Positions 7,115 to 14,949 of a stretch of DNA of 19,643 bases are shown here, piece after piece. This DNA is from an uncultured Prevotella sp. (GTDB lineage Bacteria > Bacteroidota > Bacteroidia > Bacteroidales > Bacteroidaceae), in NCBI GenBank assembly GCA_927910885.1, contig CAKMOD010000024.1, positions 1 through 19,643 of the forward strand, given 5' to 3'. Below the pieces are notes generated by a model. The model worked only from the letters and a program-made list of their open reading frames with translations, did no database searches and was not told the origin of the DNA. How positions within the stretch are numbered: position 1 is the first letter of the stretch; each line of letters begins with the position of its first letter. The translations under genes were made by a program, and so were the position numbers.

Positions 7115-8428
7115 ATGATTACAGTTAAGGATATCATAACGCGTATAAACTCATCTTCCATATCACGAAGAATGGGGCAAGGACTGGTGTGGTCGTTCAC
7201 TGGAACGGCTTTAGCAAAGTTCCTTACCTTAGTTGTTGGTATCATCTGTGCCCATATTTTGCAGAAAGAAGCATACGGAGAGTTCTCTATGGTGCGCTCT
7301 ACAATTAATATGTTTATTGTGCTTGGCTCAGCAGGATTAGGTGTAACGTCAACCAAATATATTGCAGAATATAGGGAGAATCAGGCTAATAAGATTCCTG
7401 CTGTTTATGCAGCGACGAACTACTTTGGACTTTTAATGGCTATCATAACGGCAATTCTGATACTGTTAGGTGCACCGTTCATTGCCAATAACATTCTTCA
7501 TCATCCAAGCATCGTATTACCTGTAAGGGTAGGAGCGGTCTTGTTATTCTTTTCTATCATCAATGGCGTACAAAACGGAGCTTTGATGGGCTTTGAAAAC
7601 TTCAAAGCAATCGCTATCAATACATTGTTAGGAAGTGTCTTAGAGTCGGTATTGACAATCCTTGGAGCATATTATTTTGGTGTTAATGGAGCCATTCTTG
7701 GTTTCGGAATGGGATTCATCTTGATATTTGTTACGAATCATCTTTCCATCAATAAGAACTTCTCTGCTATTCATATAAAGAAGTTGAGCATAAAGAAACT
7801 TCATTTAAAGGACTTCTCTATCTTATATACTTATAGCCTTCCAGCAGCTTTGTCGGCATTACTTATCACCCCTTCGTTCTGGTTGATACGCTCAATACTT
7901 GTGCGAGCAGAGGGCTTTCAGGAGCTTGCAGTCTTCGAAGCAGCTGATCAATGGAAGGTTATTATCCTGTTTATTCCCACAGCTTTCAGTCAGATAGTTC
8001 TGCCAATCCTATCCAGTTTACATAAGGAAAAGACCTCCTTTGTCTCTACTTTGAAGTATAATATGCTGATAGTGGGTGTTACGGCACTGTTACTATCTAT
8101 CGGAGTGATGCTCTTTGGCGGTTTTATTATGAGACTATACGGTGCAACTTATGACAATTCCGTACCTGTACAGATACTTGCTATATCAACAATATTCTCT
8201 GCATTGGCTAATGTTCTTGAGATGGCTGTATATAGTCTTGGTAAGATGTGGCAATGTTTTGCTATTAATATCGTCTGGGCTTTGCTGATGGTAGGATGCT
8301 CTTACTATCTTTGTATGAGAGGCGAAGGGGCTAATGGCTTGTCAATGGCTGTATTGATCTCATACGTTGTGTCCTTCCTTATGTTCTTGGTGTACACAAT
8401 TATCGTTGTTAGAAAGGAGGTAAGGTGA
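7115..8428 (+). CDS. wzx: Wzx-type lipid-linked oligosaccharide flippase
   Basis: A 437-aa polytopic protein with roughly 12 to 14 hydrophobic segments. The N-terminal part (RRMGQGLVWSFTGTALAKFL, then a G-rich helix and YGEFSMVRSTINMF near residue 60) is typical of the polysaccharide-biosynthesis flippase family in the MOP superfamily. Known role: it moves the undecaprenyl-diphosphate-linked repeat unit from the cytoplasmic to the periplasmic leaflet. Charged residues within membrane segments (for example WLIRSILVRAEGF near residue 265) fit a substrate path. The start is ATG 7115; a TTG just upstream (7112) is also in frame. It lies between wzz (3-nt gap) and wzy (1-nt overlap, TGATG), so translation is probably coupled. 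Substrate cannot be told from sequence. Confidence 0.9.
   Translation: MITVKDIITRINSSSISRRMGQGLVWSFTGTALAKFLTLVVGIICAHILQKEAYGEFSMVRSTINMFIVLGSAGLGVTSTKYIAEYRENQANKIPAVYAATNYFGLLMAIITAILILLGAPFIANNILHHPSIVLPVRVGAVLLFFSIINGVQNGALMGFENFKAIAINTLLGSVLESVLTILGAYYFGVNGAILGFGMGFILIFVTNHLSINKNFSAIHIKKLSIKKLHLKDFSILYTYSLPAALSALLITPSFWLIRSILVRAEGFQELAVFEAADQWKVIILFIPTAFSQIVLPILSSLHKEKTSFVSTLKYNMLIVGVTALLLSIGVMLFGGFIMRLYGATYDNSVPVQILAISTIFSALANVLEMAVYSLGKMWQCFAINIVWALLMVGCSYYLCMRGEGANGLSMAVLISYVVSFLMFLVYTIIVVRKEVR
8415..8420 (+). promoter_or_regulatory. Shine-Dalgarno site of wzy
   Basis: AGGAGG ends 7 nt before the ATG at 8428, inside the last codons of wzx. A full-strength SD is uncommon in this genome type, where most starts here have none. 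It supports ATG 8428 over the in-frame GTG at 8425. Confidence 0.65.
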
Positions 8429-9576
8429 TGTCGGAGAAGGTTCGTTATATCATATTTGCACTCTGTCTTTTCCTTACACAGATACTGGGTACAGGCATTG
8501 TTCCAATGGGATTGTTTGCTCTTTCGCTGTTAATGATATTCTCACCTACCACCTTTCTACGTAGTCTGAGATATACTCCAATATTCTTTTTATTCATCTG
8601 TCTATCCTTAGGAGTCGGAGTTTATTTCGCCTTATGCGATGGTTTAAAGCCTTGGAATATAGCTTATTGGGGACAGTTTTATTTCCTTTGTATTCTTCTT
8701 TTAGGTGTTAAAGATAAGAGGATGTGCTTGGAAGCGTTGCGTGTCTTCGTTTTTATCATCTTTATTCTTGACTTTGGAACGAATCTCTTGTTCCTTGTCG
8801 GTGTGAATGTACCCTGGACAGAGCTGCCACCAGTACGCCCCGGTGAGGCACTTGCACGTTTTCCAGGTTTTAAGGGTAATGCCTTATATTCAGGAAGTAT
8901 CACCTTTGTGAGTGCTTGTTATATGCTCAATCAGAAGAGGGTGAATAAACTTGTCTTCTACATAGGACTTGCCTCAATGGTGGGTAACCTTATCCTCTCT
9001 GGTTCTTATCGCTATCTTATTATTGGAGCGGTTGTTGCAACGATGTATTACCTTCGCTTGTATAGGAGCAAGATAATGATGACAGGAATGTATGTGTCAA
9101 GTATTATCATTGTGTTTATGGCAACACTTGTCACGATGTTCTCCAATCTAAGCAACTTCTATCGAGCGTTTATTTGGTTTCATTTCTTAAAAGAAATAGC
9201 GAAAGACCCATGGATAGGACATGGCTTCTTTAATATCCATTTGGACGAAAATCAAGACTTTAGTACACCTACTCACTTGATAGCCAATGGCGTGACGGAG
9301 TCTTGTATCTTGACACTTGGCTATAGTTTTGGTGTCATCGTCTTGTTATTCTTCCTCGTAAGTATTGTCAAAACATTGTTGAGATATAAAACATACCAAC
9401 GTTATTCAGTAGAGTTAGGATTGTTTATCGGTTTAACTTTGGACCTCTTTTGGGGTGGAAGTTTCGACAATACCTATACCTTTGCGTTATTGTTATTGAG
9501 TTGGTATGTAATTAATGAAACAGCTTGTAAAAAAGAACTGAATGAAGACATTCACGATAGTACTACCGACGTATAA
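8428..9576 (+). CDS. wzy: Wzy-type polysaccharide polymerase
   Basis: A 382-aa polytopic membrane protein with about ten hydrophobic segments. It shows the late periplasmic loop pattern of the Wzy/O-antigen-ligase group: a run of hydrophobic residues, then NFYRAFIWFHFLKEIAKDP followed at once by WIGHGFFNIH (about residues 235-268), then LIANGVTESCILTLGYSFG. Known role: it joins flipped repeat units into polymer in the periplasm, working with Wzz. WaaL-type ligases share these features, but the position between wzx and glycosyltransferase genes favours polymerase. It overlaps wzx by 1 nt and the next gene by 35 nt. Such proteins are poorly conserved, so the call relies on topology, loop pattern and context. 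Confidence 0.8.
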   Translation: MSEKVRYIIFALCLFLTQILGTGIVPMGLFALSLLMIFSPTTFLRSLRYTPIFFLFICLSLGVGVYFALCDGLKPWNIAYWGQFYFLCILLLGVKDKRMCLEALRVFVFIIFILDFGTNLLFLVGVNVPWTELPPVRPGEALARFPGFKGNALYSGSITFVSACYMLNQKRVNKLVFYIGLASMVGNLILSGSYRYLIIGAVVATMYYLRLYRSKIMMTGMYVSSIIIVFMATLVTMFSNLSNFYRAFIWFHFLKEIAKDPWIGHGFFNIHLDENQDFSTPTHLIANGVTESCILTLGYSFGVIVLLFFLVSIVKTLLRYKTYQRYSVELGLFIGLTLDLFWGGSFDNTYTFALLLLSWYVINETACKKELNEDIHDSTTDV

Positions 9577-10321
9577 TAATCTCGACCTTTTTAAGAGTGC
9601 GTATAGTTCTGTCTGTAAGCAAGACTTTAAGGACTATGAGGTTGTTGTAGTAGATGATTCTGACGATTCGTCTATAGAGGATTACGTGTCTTCGCTTAAT
9701 AATCCCGTTCTTATTTATCGACATCATGTTCCCTCAGCAGGCGCAGTGAATAACTGGAATCATGGTTTACAGTTGGCAAGCGGTAAGTATGTTGTAGTGG
9801 TACATCATGATGAGGCTTTCGAAGAAGATAATTATCTGACTTCTCTAACCGTACAATTCCAAAAGGGATATGATGTGCTTGTGACGCGTGTGAAGGTTTT
9901 TAATGGTAGAGTTTTAAAGCCAAATGTCTTTTCGCAGGCTGTGATGAAATTCTTCATAGGCTGTCCTTCCCTTCTTTTCCTTTGTAATGTCATTGGTCCT
10001 TGTTCTTGTATTGCTTTTAAACGAGCGCATATTACAGACTTTGACAACCGCCTTAACTGGCTTGTTGATGTTGATTGGTATTATCGTCTGCTGAAGGGAA
10101 AGCGCAGATTGTTCTTAGATAGTCTTCATATCGACTCTTTCAATGATCATGAGGATAAGATTACAAATCAGATAGACGTGAAGCAATCGGAGGTGAAAGA
10201 CATAGCTGTTCTCAACGTAAAGTATAAGTATCATCCTCTATTAAGATGTTGTTTATTCATCAATAAAATGGTTATGCTCTATGATTTAAAGGGTATAATA
10301 AAGAAAATAATTCGTAAATGA
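9542..10321 (+). CDS. Family 2 glycosyltransferase
   Basis: A 259-aa GT-A enzyme. MKTFTIVLPTYNNLDLF and VVVVDDSDDSS (about residues 34-44) form the nucleotide-binding part. The usual DxD position is HHDE in GKYVVVVHHDEAFEED (about 81-96), so the first Asp of the motif is replaced by His while the second acidic pair remains. LVDVDWYYRLL (about 174-184) supplies the acidic residues typical of the catalytic base region. It probably adds one sugar to the lipid-linked repeat unit on the cytoplasmic face; donor and linkage are unknown. The ATG at 9542 lies 35 nt inside wzy, and its stop overlaps the next start (ATGA at 10318-10321), so the three genes look translationally coupled. Confidence 0.88.
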   Translation: MKTFTIVLPTYNNLDLFKSAYSSVCKQDFKDYEVVVVDDSDDSSIEDYVSSLNNPVLIYRHHVPSAGAVNNWNHGLQLASGKYVVVVHHDEAFEEDNYLTSLTVQFQKGYDVLVTRVKVFNGRVLKPNVFSQAVMKFFIGCPSLLFLCNVIGPCSCIAFKRAHITDFDNRLNWLVDVDWYYRLLKGKRRLFLDSLHIDSFNDHEDKITNQIDVKQSEVKDIAVLNVKYKYHPLLRCCLFINKMVMLYDLKGIIKKIIRK

Positions 10322-11184
10322 AGATAGTAAAGATATTAGGTGGCTTAGGCAATCAGATGTTCCAGTATGCGCTATACCTCTCTCTGCAGGAGTCTTTCCC
10401 TAAGGAGCGAGTGGCACTCGACCTTTTCAGCTTCCAGGGCTACCACCTGCATAATGGTTTTGAATTGGAGAATATCTTTTCGGTAACGGCTCAAAAGGCT
10501 TCAGCTGCTGACATTATGCGCATAGCCTATTACTATCCTAATTATCTTTTATGGCGTATTGGTAAACGCCTGCTCCCACGTCGTAGGGGGATGTGTTTGG
10601 AAAGTTCTACGCTCCGCTTTGATGAAACGGTGTTGACAAAAGAAGGAAATAGATACTTCGATGGCTATTGGCAGGATGAAAGATACTTTGCTACTTGTCG
10701 GGAGAAGGTGTTGAAAGCCTTTACTTTTCCAGCTTTTAAGCGTGCAGAAAACCTATCTTTGTTAGAGAAATTAGATGAGAACAGCGTTGCTTTACATGTA
10801 AGGCGAGGCGACTATATTGGGAATAATCTTTATCAAGGAATCTGCGACCTCGACTATTACCGTACTGCTATTGAAAAGATGTGTTCTTATGTTGCACCCT
10901 CACTATTTTGTATTTTTAGTAATGATATTGCATGGTGTCAGCAGCATCTTCAGCCGTATATAAAAGCTCCAGTAGTCTATGTGACATGGAATACAGGTGT
11001 AGAGAGTTACCGAGATATGCAATTGATGTCGTGTTGTGCACATAATATCATTGCAAACTCCTCCTTTTCATGGTGGGGGGCATGGCTCAATCAGAATCGT
11101 GAAAAGGTTGTTATTGCGCCTAAGAAATGGTTGAATATGGAAGAATGTCATTTTTCTTTGCCAGCGTCATGGATTAAAATCTAA
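10318..11184 (+). CDS. Family 11 alpha-1,2-fucosyltransferase-like glycosyltransferase
   Basis: A 288-aa protein. MKIVKILGGLGNQMFQYALY opens with the GGLGNQ(M/L)FQYA motif of GT11; HVRRGDY at 160-166 is the donor-binding HxRRxD motif; FSND and NSSFSWWGAWLN (about 252-263) are the remaining conserved blocks. Known: GT11 enzymes move L-fucose from GDP-fucose to galactose in alpha-1,2 linkage, with inversion. Some bacterial members use related acceptors, so the linkage here is inferred. A fucosylated surface glycan could mimic host structures. GDP-fucose synthesis genes are not in the window. Last gene of the operon; it overlaps the GT2 stop by 4 nt. The terminator at 11438-11487 follows after about 250 nt. 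Confidence 0.92.
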   Translation: MKIVKILGGLGNQMFQYALYLSLQESFPKERVALDLFSFQGYHLHNGFELENIFSVTAQKASAADIMRIAYYYPNYLLWRIGKRLLPRRRGMCLESSTLRFDETVLTKEGNRYFDGYWQDERYFATCREKVLKAFTFPAFKRAENLSLLEKLDENSVALHVRRGDYIGNNLYQGICDLDYYRTAIEKMCSYVAPSLFCIFSNDIAWCQQHLQPYIKAPVVYVTWNTGVESYRDMQLMSCCAHNIIANSSFSWWGAWLNQNREKVVIAPKKWLNMEECHFSLPASWIKI

Positions 11185-11323
11185 AGCCTTTTACTGCTGT
11201 CTGATACAAACAAAATGGCATACTCTCTTCTGCTAACACTCTCTTAGGGGATAGGTTGTGACAAAATAGCTTTTTCTAACAACCAATAAAACTCTTTTTA
11301 GTATAATATTGCAAGGCTATTAG

Positions 11324-11390
11324 TGCTCCGCACCAATGGTGCGGAGCATGAACACGACATGTGCGGGGCACCAACACGGGTCTAATAGGT
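11324..11390. repeat. Short palindromic intergenic element, copy B
   Basis: The best-formed copy. Arms tgctccgcacca (11324-11335) and tggtgcggagca (11337-11348) are perfect 12-bp complements around one A. A second region with gacatgtgcggggcaccaac follows. The core caccaatggtgc and the word gctccgcac are shared with the copy near 16138, and the gcacca/tggtgc arms with the copy near 3551. Confidence 0.75.
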
Positions 11391-11437
11391 GGCATAAAAC
11401 GACTTTATACAGGTGATATTCACTGTATAGTATTAAT

Positions 11438-11487
11438 AAAAAAGAAGTTAGGTCAGCATTATTTGCATTGACTTAACTTCTTTTTTT
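11438..11487. terminator. Bidirectional intrinsic terminator
   Basis: aaaaaagaagtta-g-gtca (11438-11455) pairs with tgac-t-taacttctttttt (11469-11486), about 18 bp including one G-U and the A/T ends, with a 13-nt loop. It has A6 on one side and T7 on the other and sits between convergent transcription units (GT11 gene and SLBB gene). Confidence 0.88.
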
Positions 11488-11535
11488 GTTGACTGCAAAA
11501 CATTGTCTTACAATCTTGTTGATAGAGATAATTTC

Positions 11536-14169
11536 TTACTTCAGCAAGCTTGCAATCGTTGCAATAACGGCTGCGATGCTGGCAGCACTTGAACCGACAC
11601 TGAGGGTTTCGGCAAGGCTCATCTTGCTTTGTATCTTTGTTGGGACAATGATTTCGCAACCTGGGCGTACCTTAGCATTATGTCCTACCTTCGCTAACAT
11701 ACCGTTCATGTAGAGAATATAGGTGTTGCTCTTCTTCGCATCACTGGCGAAACCGCCTGCTTGATCGATATAGTAAGCAACACTCTTGCCCTCAACATAT
11801 CCGACAGAATTAGGGAACATAACCGCACCATTAATCTTAACGGTTCCATTATATTGTGGGATGACGATGCGGTCGCCCTCACGAAGAACGATATCGGCAT
11901 CACTTCCTGGATTAGCTATCGCCTTATCTAACTCGATACCAACAGGATAAACATCAGGAACTTTGAACTTATCTTCTGATTTCTTATTACTCTGCTCTAT
12001 AGCTTGAAGCACACCAGCATCCTTAGTCTTCACGGCTAAGTTCACCATGTTCTTACGTTGCTGTTCCAATTGCATCTTATAAGCATTCTCCATGCGGATT
12101 CGCTCTGTTGGAGTAGGGCGACGCTCTAAGCGCGCACCCTTGATATATCCGAGTTCTGTTGCACCACCTGCTGCCTTATAGATGTCGCTTAAGCGCATCT
12201 TTCTTGTTGTCAACGTGTAGTTTCCTGCAAATACAACCTCACCTTCAATGCTAACATTCTGTTGGTTGGCTGTACCCGGACTCTTACGAACATAGACCTC
12301 GTCGTATGGTTCAAGAACGAAACCTGGTGCACCATCAATGACAAATCCGTCACGTAGTGAGAATGTGTAGGTGCGTGCGATGATAGAGTCTGGTGTCAGT
12401 GCTTGTGGGTTTGTGACACGACGAGATACATCCACTCTCACCGTTGAAGCACCCTGCTTCAGACCTCCAGCCTGCAAAATGAAGTCTTCTAACGACTCAT
12501 TATCAGCGTACTGATAGATACCTGGGTAGAGTACCTCACCATGAATGGTTATCGTTCGTTGCTCCTGTGCATCCGTACGTGTAGGGATGAAGAGTACATC
12601 TTCGTTTTGTATAGGGATGTCTGCCACACGACCTGTAAGGATTCCGTCCACATCTACCGAGATAACTTCCAGTGTACGGTCAGACTTCTTGCGGTGTAAA
12701 ACAGCGTGTGGAGCAAATGCCACCTCTGTCAATCCGTCAGCTGCTTCAATCAATCCACGTACACTATTGATGCGTCCACCAACCTCATACATACCCGGAC
12801 GGAACACGGCTCCCTTGATCTCAACCATGTTTTCATATCTTGGAATAACCGAGTCAACGCTGATTGAATCTTCATCTGATACACGGAAACTACGCATATC
12901 AAACTCATTGACATTGAAGATAGAATACTGACGACCCGTCTTTCTGCGTACACGTACCGAACGTGTATAGGCATCACCAGCAAAACCACCAGCATAACTG
13001 ATGAGTGTTCCAAGGCTTTCGCCACGTTTCATCTCATAGAACATTGGGCGTTTTACCTTACCGCTAATCTGTGCCAGCATCTCGTAAGGGCCAACAACGA
13101 TAACGTCGTTATCAGCTAAGCGCACATTACCGCTCAAATGGCCACGACGAAGGAAGTCATATACGTCAACCGTACTGATGAGTGAACCGCCTCTATATAC
13201 CTTAATATTACGTAGCGTTCCTAAGTCGCCAATACCGCCTGCCATGTAAAGTGCATTGAAAACAGTGGCAAAAGCTGACAGTGTATAGGTTCCCGGTGTC
13301 TTCACTTCACCCACAACATTCACCATAATGGTATGTGTCTGACCAACAGAGAGGCGTATGTTCGAACTGCTAAAACGCTTTCCAATCTTCTCACGGATGC
13401 GGTTGTTTGCCTGCTCCACAGTCAAACCACTCACCTGAACAGGACCGAAACCCTCCAAGGTGACGTAACCATCAGGGGCAACCGTAGTCTGATAAGACTT
13501 TTGTGAAGCACCATATACATCGATAAACACAGCATCACCGGGACCGATTCGGTAGTTGCGAGGCAGTGCCATGTTCATGTTTGGTTCAAAAGAAAGACTC
13601 TTATTGTTGAAGATGTCACGTCCCCAAACCTTCTTTCGGTTACGGCTCAGCTGCTTCAGTAGGTTTTCATACATCGTAGCAGTGTCCTGTGGCATCCAAT
13701 CATTCATCTCAGCCTGCATCTTCAGGAATTCAGCATCATTCTCATCGTATGTGTTTGTCCACGAACGATTAGCAGAGATACGTCCTTCAGAGTATCTGCT
13801 TATCTCCTGCTCGTTGTTGTCGTAATCGTTGAGCGTAGCATTAGCAATCTGTCGTTTGCTCTTTCCAGGAGCAGCGGTAGGGCTTGTCTGTCCGTTATTT
13901 GTACGACTACGATCTGTTGTTGCTCCCTCTTTGGCAGCTCCAAAAGCAGCGTTTCCTTTCTGCATCTTCATGAAGGTGTCTCTTACACGTCGTATCTGCG
14001 AGATGTCTACACCATTCTGCATAAGCTTGGTGACAATCTGCGATTGTGGAGTACCTTTCTTATGCTCCTTCTGAACGAAGTCCAATACCTGCGTGTCAGT
14101 CATAGACGACTGTGCAAAGCCGTTCAAGGAACATAATGCGAGTAATACAAATAGAATATATTTCTTCAT
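11536..14169 (-). CDS. SLBB-repeat outer-membrane polysaccharide export protein (Wza-like)
   Basis: An 877-aa protein starting MKKYILFVLLALCSLNGFAQ, a signal peptide cleaved near residue 20. There is no lipobox Cys, unlike enterobacterial Wza. A helical N-terminal part (about 25-70) is followed by a polar linker, then the Poly_export domain (about 200-290) with LPRNYRIGPGD and APDGYVTLEGFG. Six SLBB-like repeats of the form G-x-V-x-x-P-G-x-Y...AGG follow: GEVKTPGTY, SGKVKRPMFY, KGAVFRPGMY, HGEVLYPGIY, EGEVVFAGNY and NGAVMFPNSV. The last 20 or so residues (AASIAAVIATIASLLK) form a hydrophobic helix. Known: such proteins form the periplasm-to-surface exit channel for polymer. Bacteroidetes members are often 800-900 aa. 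The start at 14169 is chosen for the signal peptide; an upstream in-frame extension reads into the neighbouring gene. It lies 8 nt after the sugar-transferase stop, so one operon. Confidence 0.9.
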   Translation of the reverse strand: MKKYILFVLLALCSLNGFAQSSMTDTQVLDFVQKEHKKGTPQSQIVTKLMQNGVDISQIRRVRDTFMKMQKGNAAFGAAKEGATTDRSRTNNGQTSPTAAPGKSKRQIANATLNDYDNNEQEISRYSEGRISANRSWTNTYDENDAEFLKMQAEMNDWMPQDTATMYENLLKQLSRNRKKVWGRDIFNNKSLSFEPNMNMALPRNYRIGPGDAVFIDVYGASQKSYQTTVAPDGYVTLEGFGPVQVSGLTVEQANNRIREKIGKRFSSSNIRLSVGQTHTIMVNVVGEVKTPGTYTLSAFATVFNALYMAGGIGDLGTLRNIKVYRGGSLISTVDVYDFLRRGHLSGNVRLADNDVIVVGPYEMLAQISGKVKRPMFYEMKRGESLGTLISYAGGFAGDAYTRSVRVRRKTGRQYSIFNVNEFDMRSFRVSDEDSISVDSVIPRYENMVEIKGAVFRPGMYEVGGRINSVRGLIEAADGLTEVAFAPHAVLHRKKSDRTLEVISVDVDGILTGRVADIPIQNEDVLFIPTRTDAQEQRTITIHGEVLYPGIYQYADNESLEDFILQAGGLKQGASTVRVDVSRRVTNPQALTPDSIIARTYTFSLRDGFVIDGAPGFVLEPYDEVYVRKSPGTANQQNVSIEGEVVFAGNYTLTTRKMRLSDIYKAAGGATELGYIKGARLERRPTPTERIRMENAYKMQLEQQRKNMVNLAVKTKDAGVLQAIEQSNKKSEDKFKVPDVYPVGIELDKAIANPGSDADIVLREGDRIVIPQYNGTVKINGAVMFPNSVGYVEGKSVAYYIDQAGGFASDAKKSNTYILYMNGMLAKVGHNAKVRPGCEIIVPTKIQSKMSLAETLSVGSSAASIAAVIATIASLLK

Positions 14170-14177
14170 TTTCTTCT

Positions 14178-14798
14178 TTAGAATTTCTTTCCAGTAACAA
14201 TGTTTAGAACCGTCTTGACGACGATAGTAAAGTCCAACCACAAGGTGCGATGTTCCAGATAATGGATGTCCATTTCCATTCGTCGGAGCATCTTTTCCAT
14301 TGTGTCAGTATAACCATTGTAGAGTGTTGCCTCCGAAGTAAGCCCCGGTCGCATCTCATAAATGAGTTGATAACGGTCGGTCTGTTCATTGATTTTGTCG
14401 ATAAAATACTTACGTTCAGGACGCGGACCAACGAATGACATGTCGCCACGAAGCACATTCCAGAGTTGTGGCAGTTCGTCTAAGTGATGTCCACGTAGGA
14501 ACTGTTCCAATCGGGTAGAGTTCGAACTATCACATTTTGCAACAAGTTGCGGACCCTCTTCCTCCACGACACTACTCATTGTACGAAACTTAAAGATAGC
14601 AAAGGGACGTCCTTTATATCCGATACGTATCTGTCGGAAGAATATCGGTCCATTGCTTTGATAAGTAATAAGAATACTGATAATGAGAAATACAGGAGAA
14701 CAGATGGTCAGTCCTACGAGAGCTCCAATAATGTCAAAAGCCCGCTTCAAACAGCGTTGAAGCTTCCCCATGGCATCATGACTCCCATTTTCTCTCAT
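14178..14798 (-). CDS. WcaJ/PglC-type sugar-1-phosphate transferase
   Basis: A 206-aa protein of the bacterial sugar transferase family (monotopic phosphoglycosyl transferase). KRAFDIIGALVGLTICSPVF (18-37) is the re-entrant membrane helix with its helix-breaking region. FFRQIRIGYKGRPFAIFKFR (about 53-72) precedes RTM. HHLDELPQLWNVLRGDMSFV (104-123) holds the catalytic D-E pair, followed by GPRPE, and RPGLTSEATL follows. Known: these enzymes move hexose- or HexNAc-1-phosphate from a UDP-sugar to undecaprenyl phosphate, the first step of repeat-unit synthesis. At this length it is the catalytic core only, like PglC, without the N-terminal membrane domain of WcaJ/WbaP. ATG 14798 is chosen because the longer frame starts with a TTG that is part of the TATCTTTG promoter box at 14859-14866. 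ATG 14771 (MGKLQRC) is an alternative. First gene of the operon with the SLBB gene. Confidence 0.9.
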   Translation of the reverse strand: MRENGSHDAMGKLQRCLKRAFDIIGALVGLTICSPVFLIISILITYQSNGPIFFRQIRIGYKGRPFAIFKFRTMSSVVEEEGPQLVAKCDSSNSTRLEQFLRGHHLDELPQLWNVLRGDMSFVGPRPERKYFIDKINEQTDRYQLIYEMRPGLTSEATLYNGYTDTMEKMLRRMEMDIHYLEHRTLWLDFTIVVKTVLNIVTGKKF

Positions 14799-14858
14799 TT
14801 GGTAATTCGTACTTTGGTTTCGTATAGTTATTATAACTCTATTTTTGTTATTTTGTTG

Positions 14859-14866
14859 CAAAGATA
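14859..14866 (-). promoter_or_regulatory. -7 element of the sugar-transferase/SLBB operon
   Basis: On the minus strand TATCTTTG occupies 14866-14859, a perfect TAnnTTTG. The -33 position (CATT at 20-nt spacing) is poor. Transcription would start near 14852, leaving a leader of about 54 nt to ATG 14798. Confidence 0.6.
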
Positions 14867-14920
14867 CGCTTTTTTATTTATTTATTAATGAGAAATACTT
14901 ATCTTTCCACATCTTAACAG

Positions 14921-14928
14921 TATCTTTG
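14921..14928 (+). promoter_or_regulatory. -7 element of dinB
   Basis: TATCTTTG is followed 21 nt later by the dinB ATG (14950), so the leader would be about 15 nt. No good TTTG box is seen at 19-21 nt upstream. The box is divergent from the one at 14859-14866, with about 54 nt between them, so the two promoters could interfere. No recognisable LexA-type palindrome was noticed. Confidence 0.6.
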
Positions 14929-14949
14929 CATAGAGAACAGGGTACTATC

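Larger units (their letters stand above)
11185..11535. other. Convergent intergenic region with repeat and terminator
   Basis: This 351-nt gap separates the GT11 gene from the convergent SLBB gene. No gene is seen. It holds palindromic element copy B (11324-11390) and a long bidirectional terminator (11438-11487). Confidence 0.75.

Noticed and set aside
11216..11249. Short frame MAYSLLLTLS after the GT11 gene
   Set aside because: Ten codons, no start signal; resemblance to the frame at 16058 is limited to about 18 bases.
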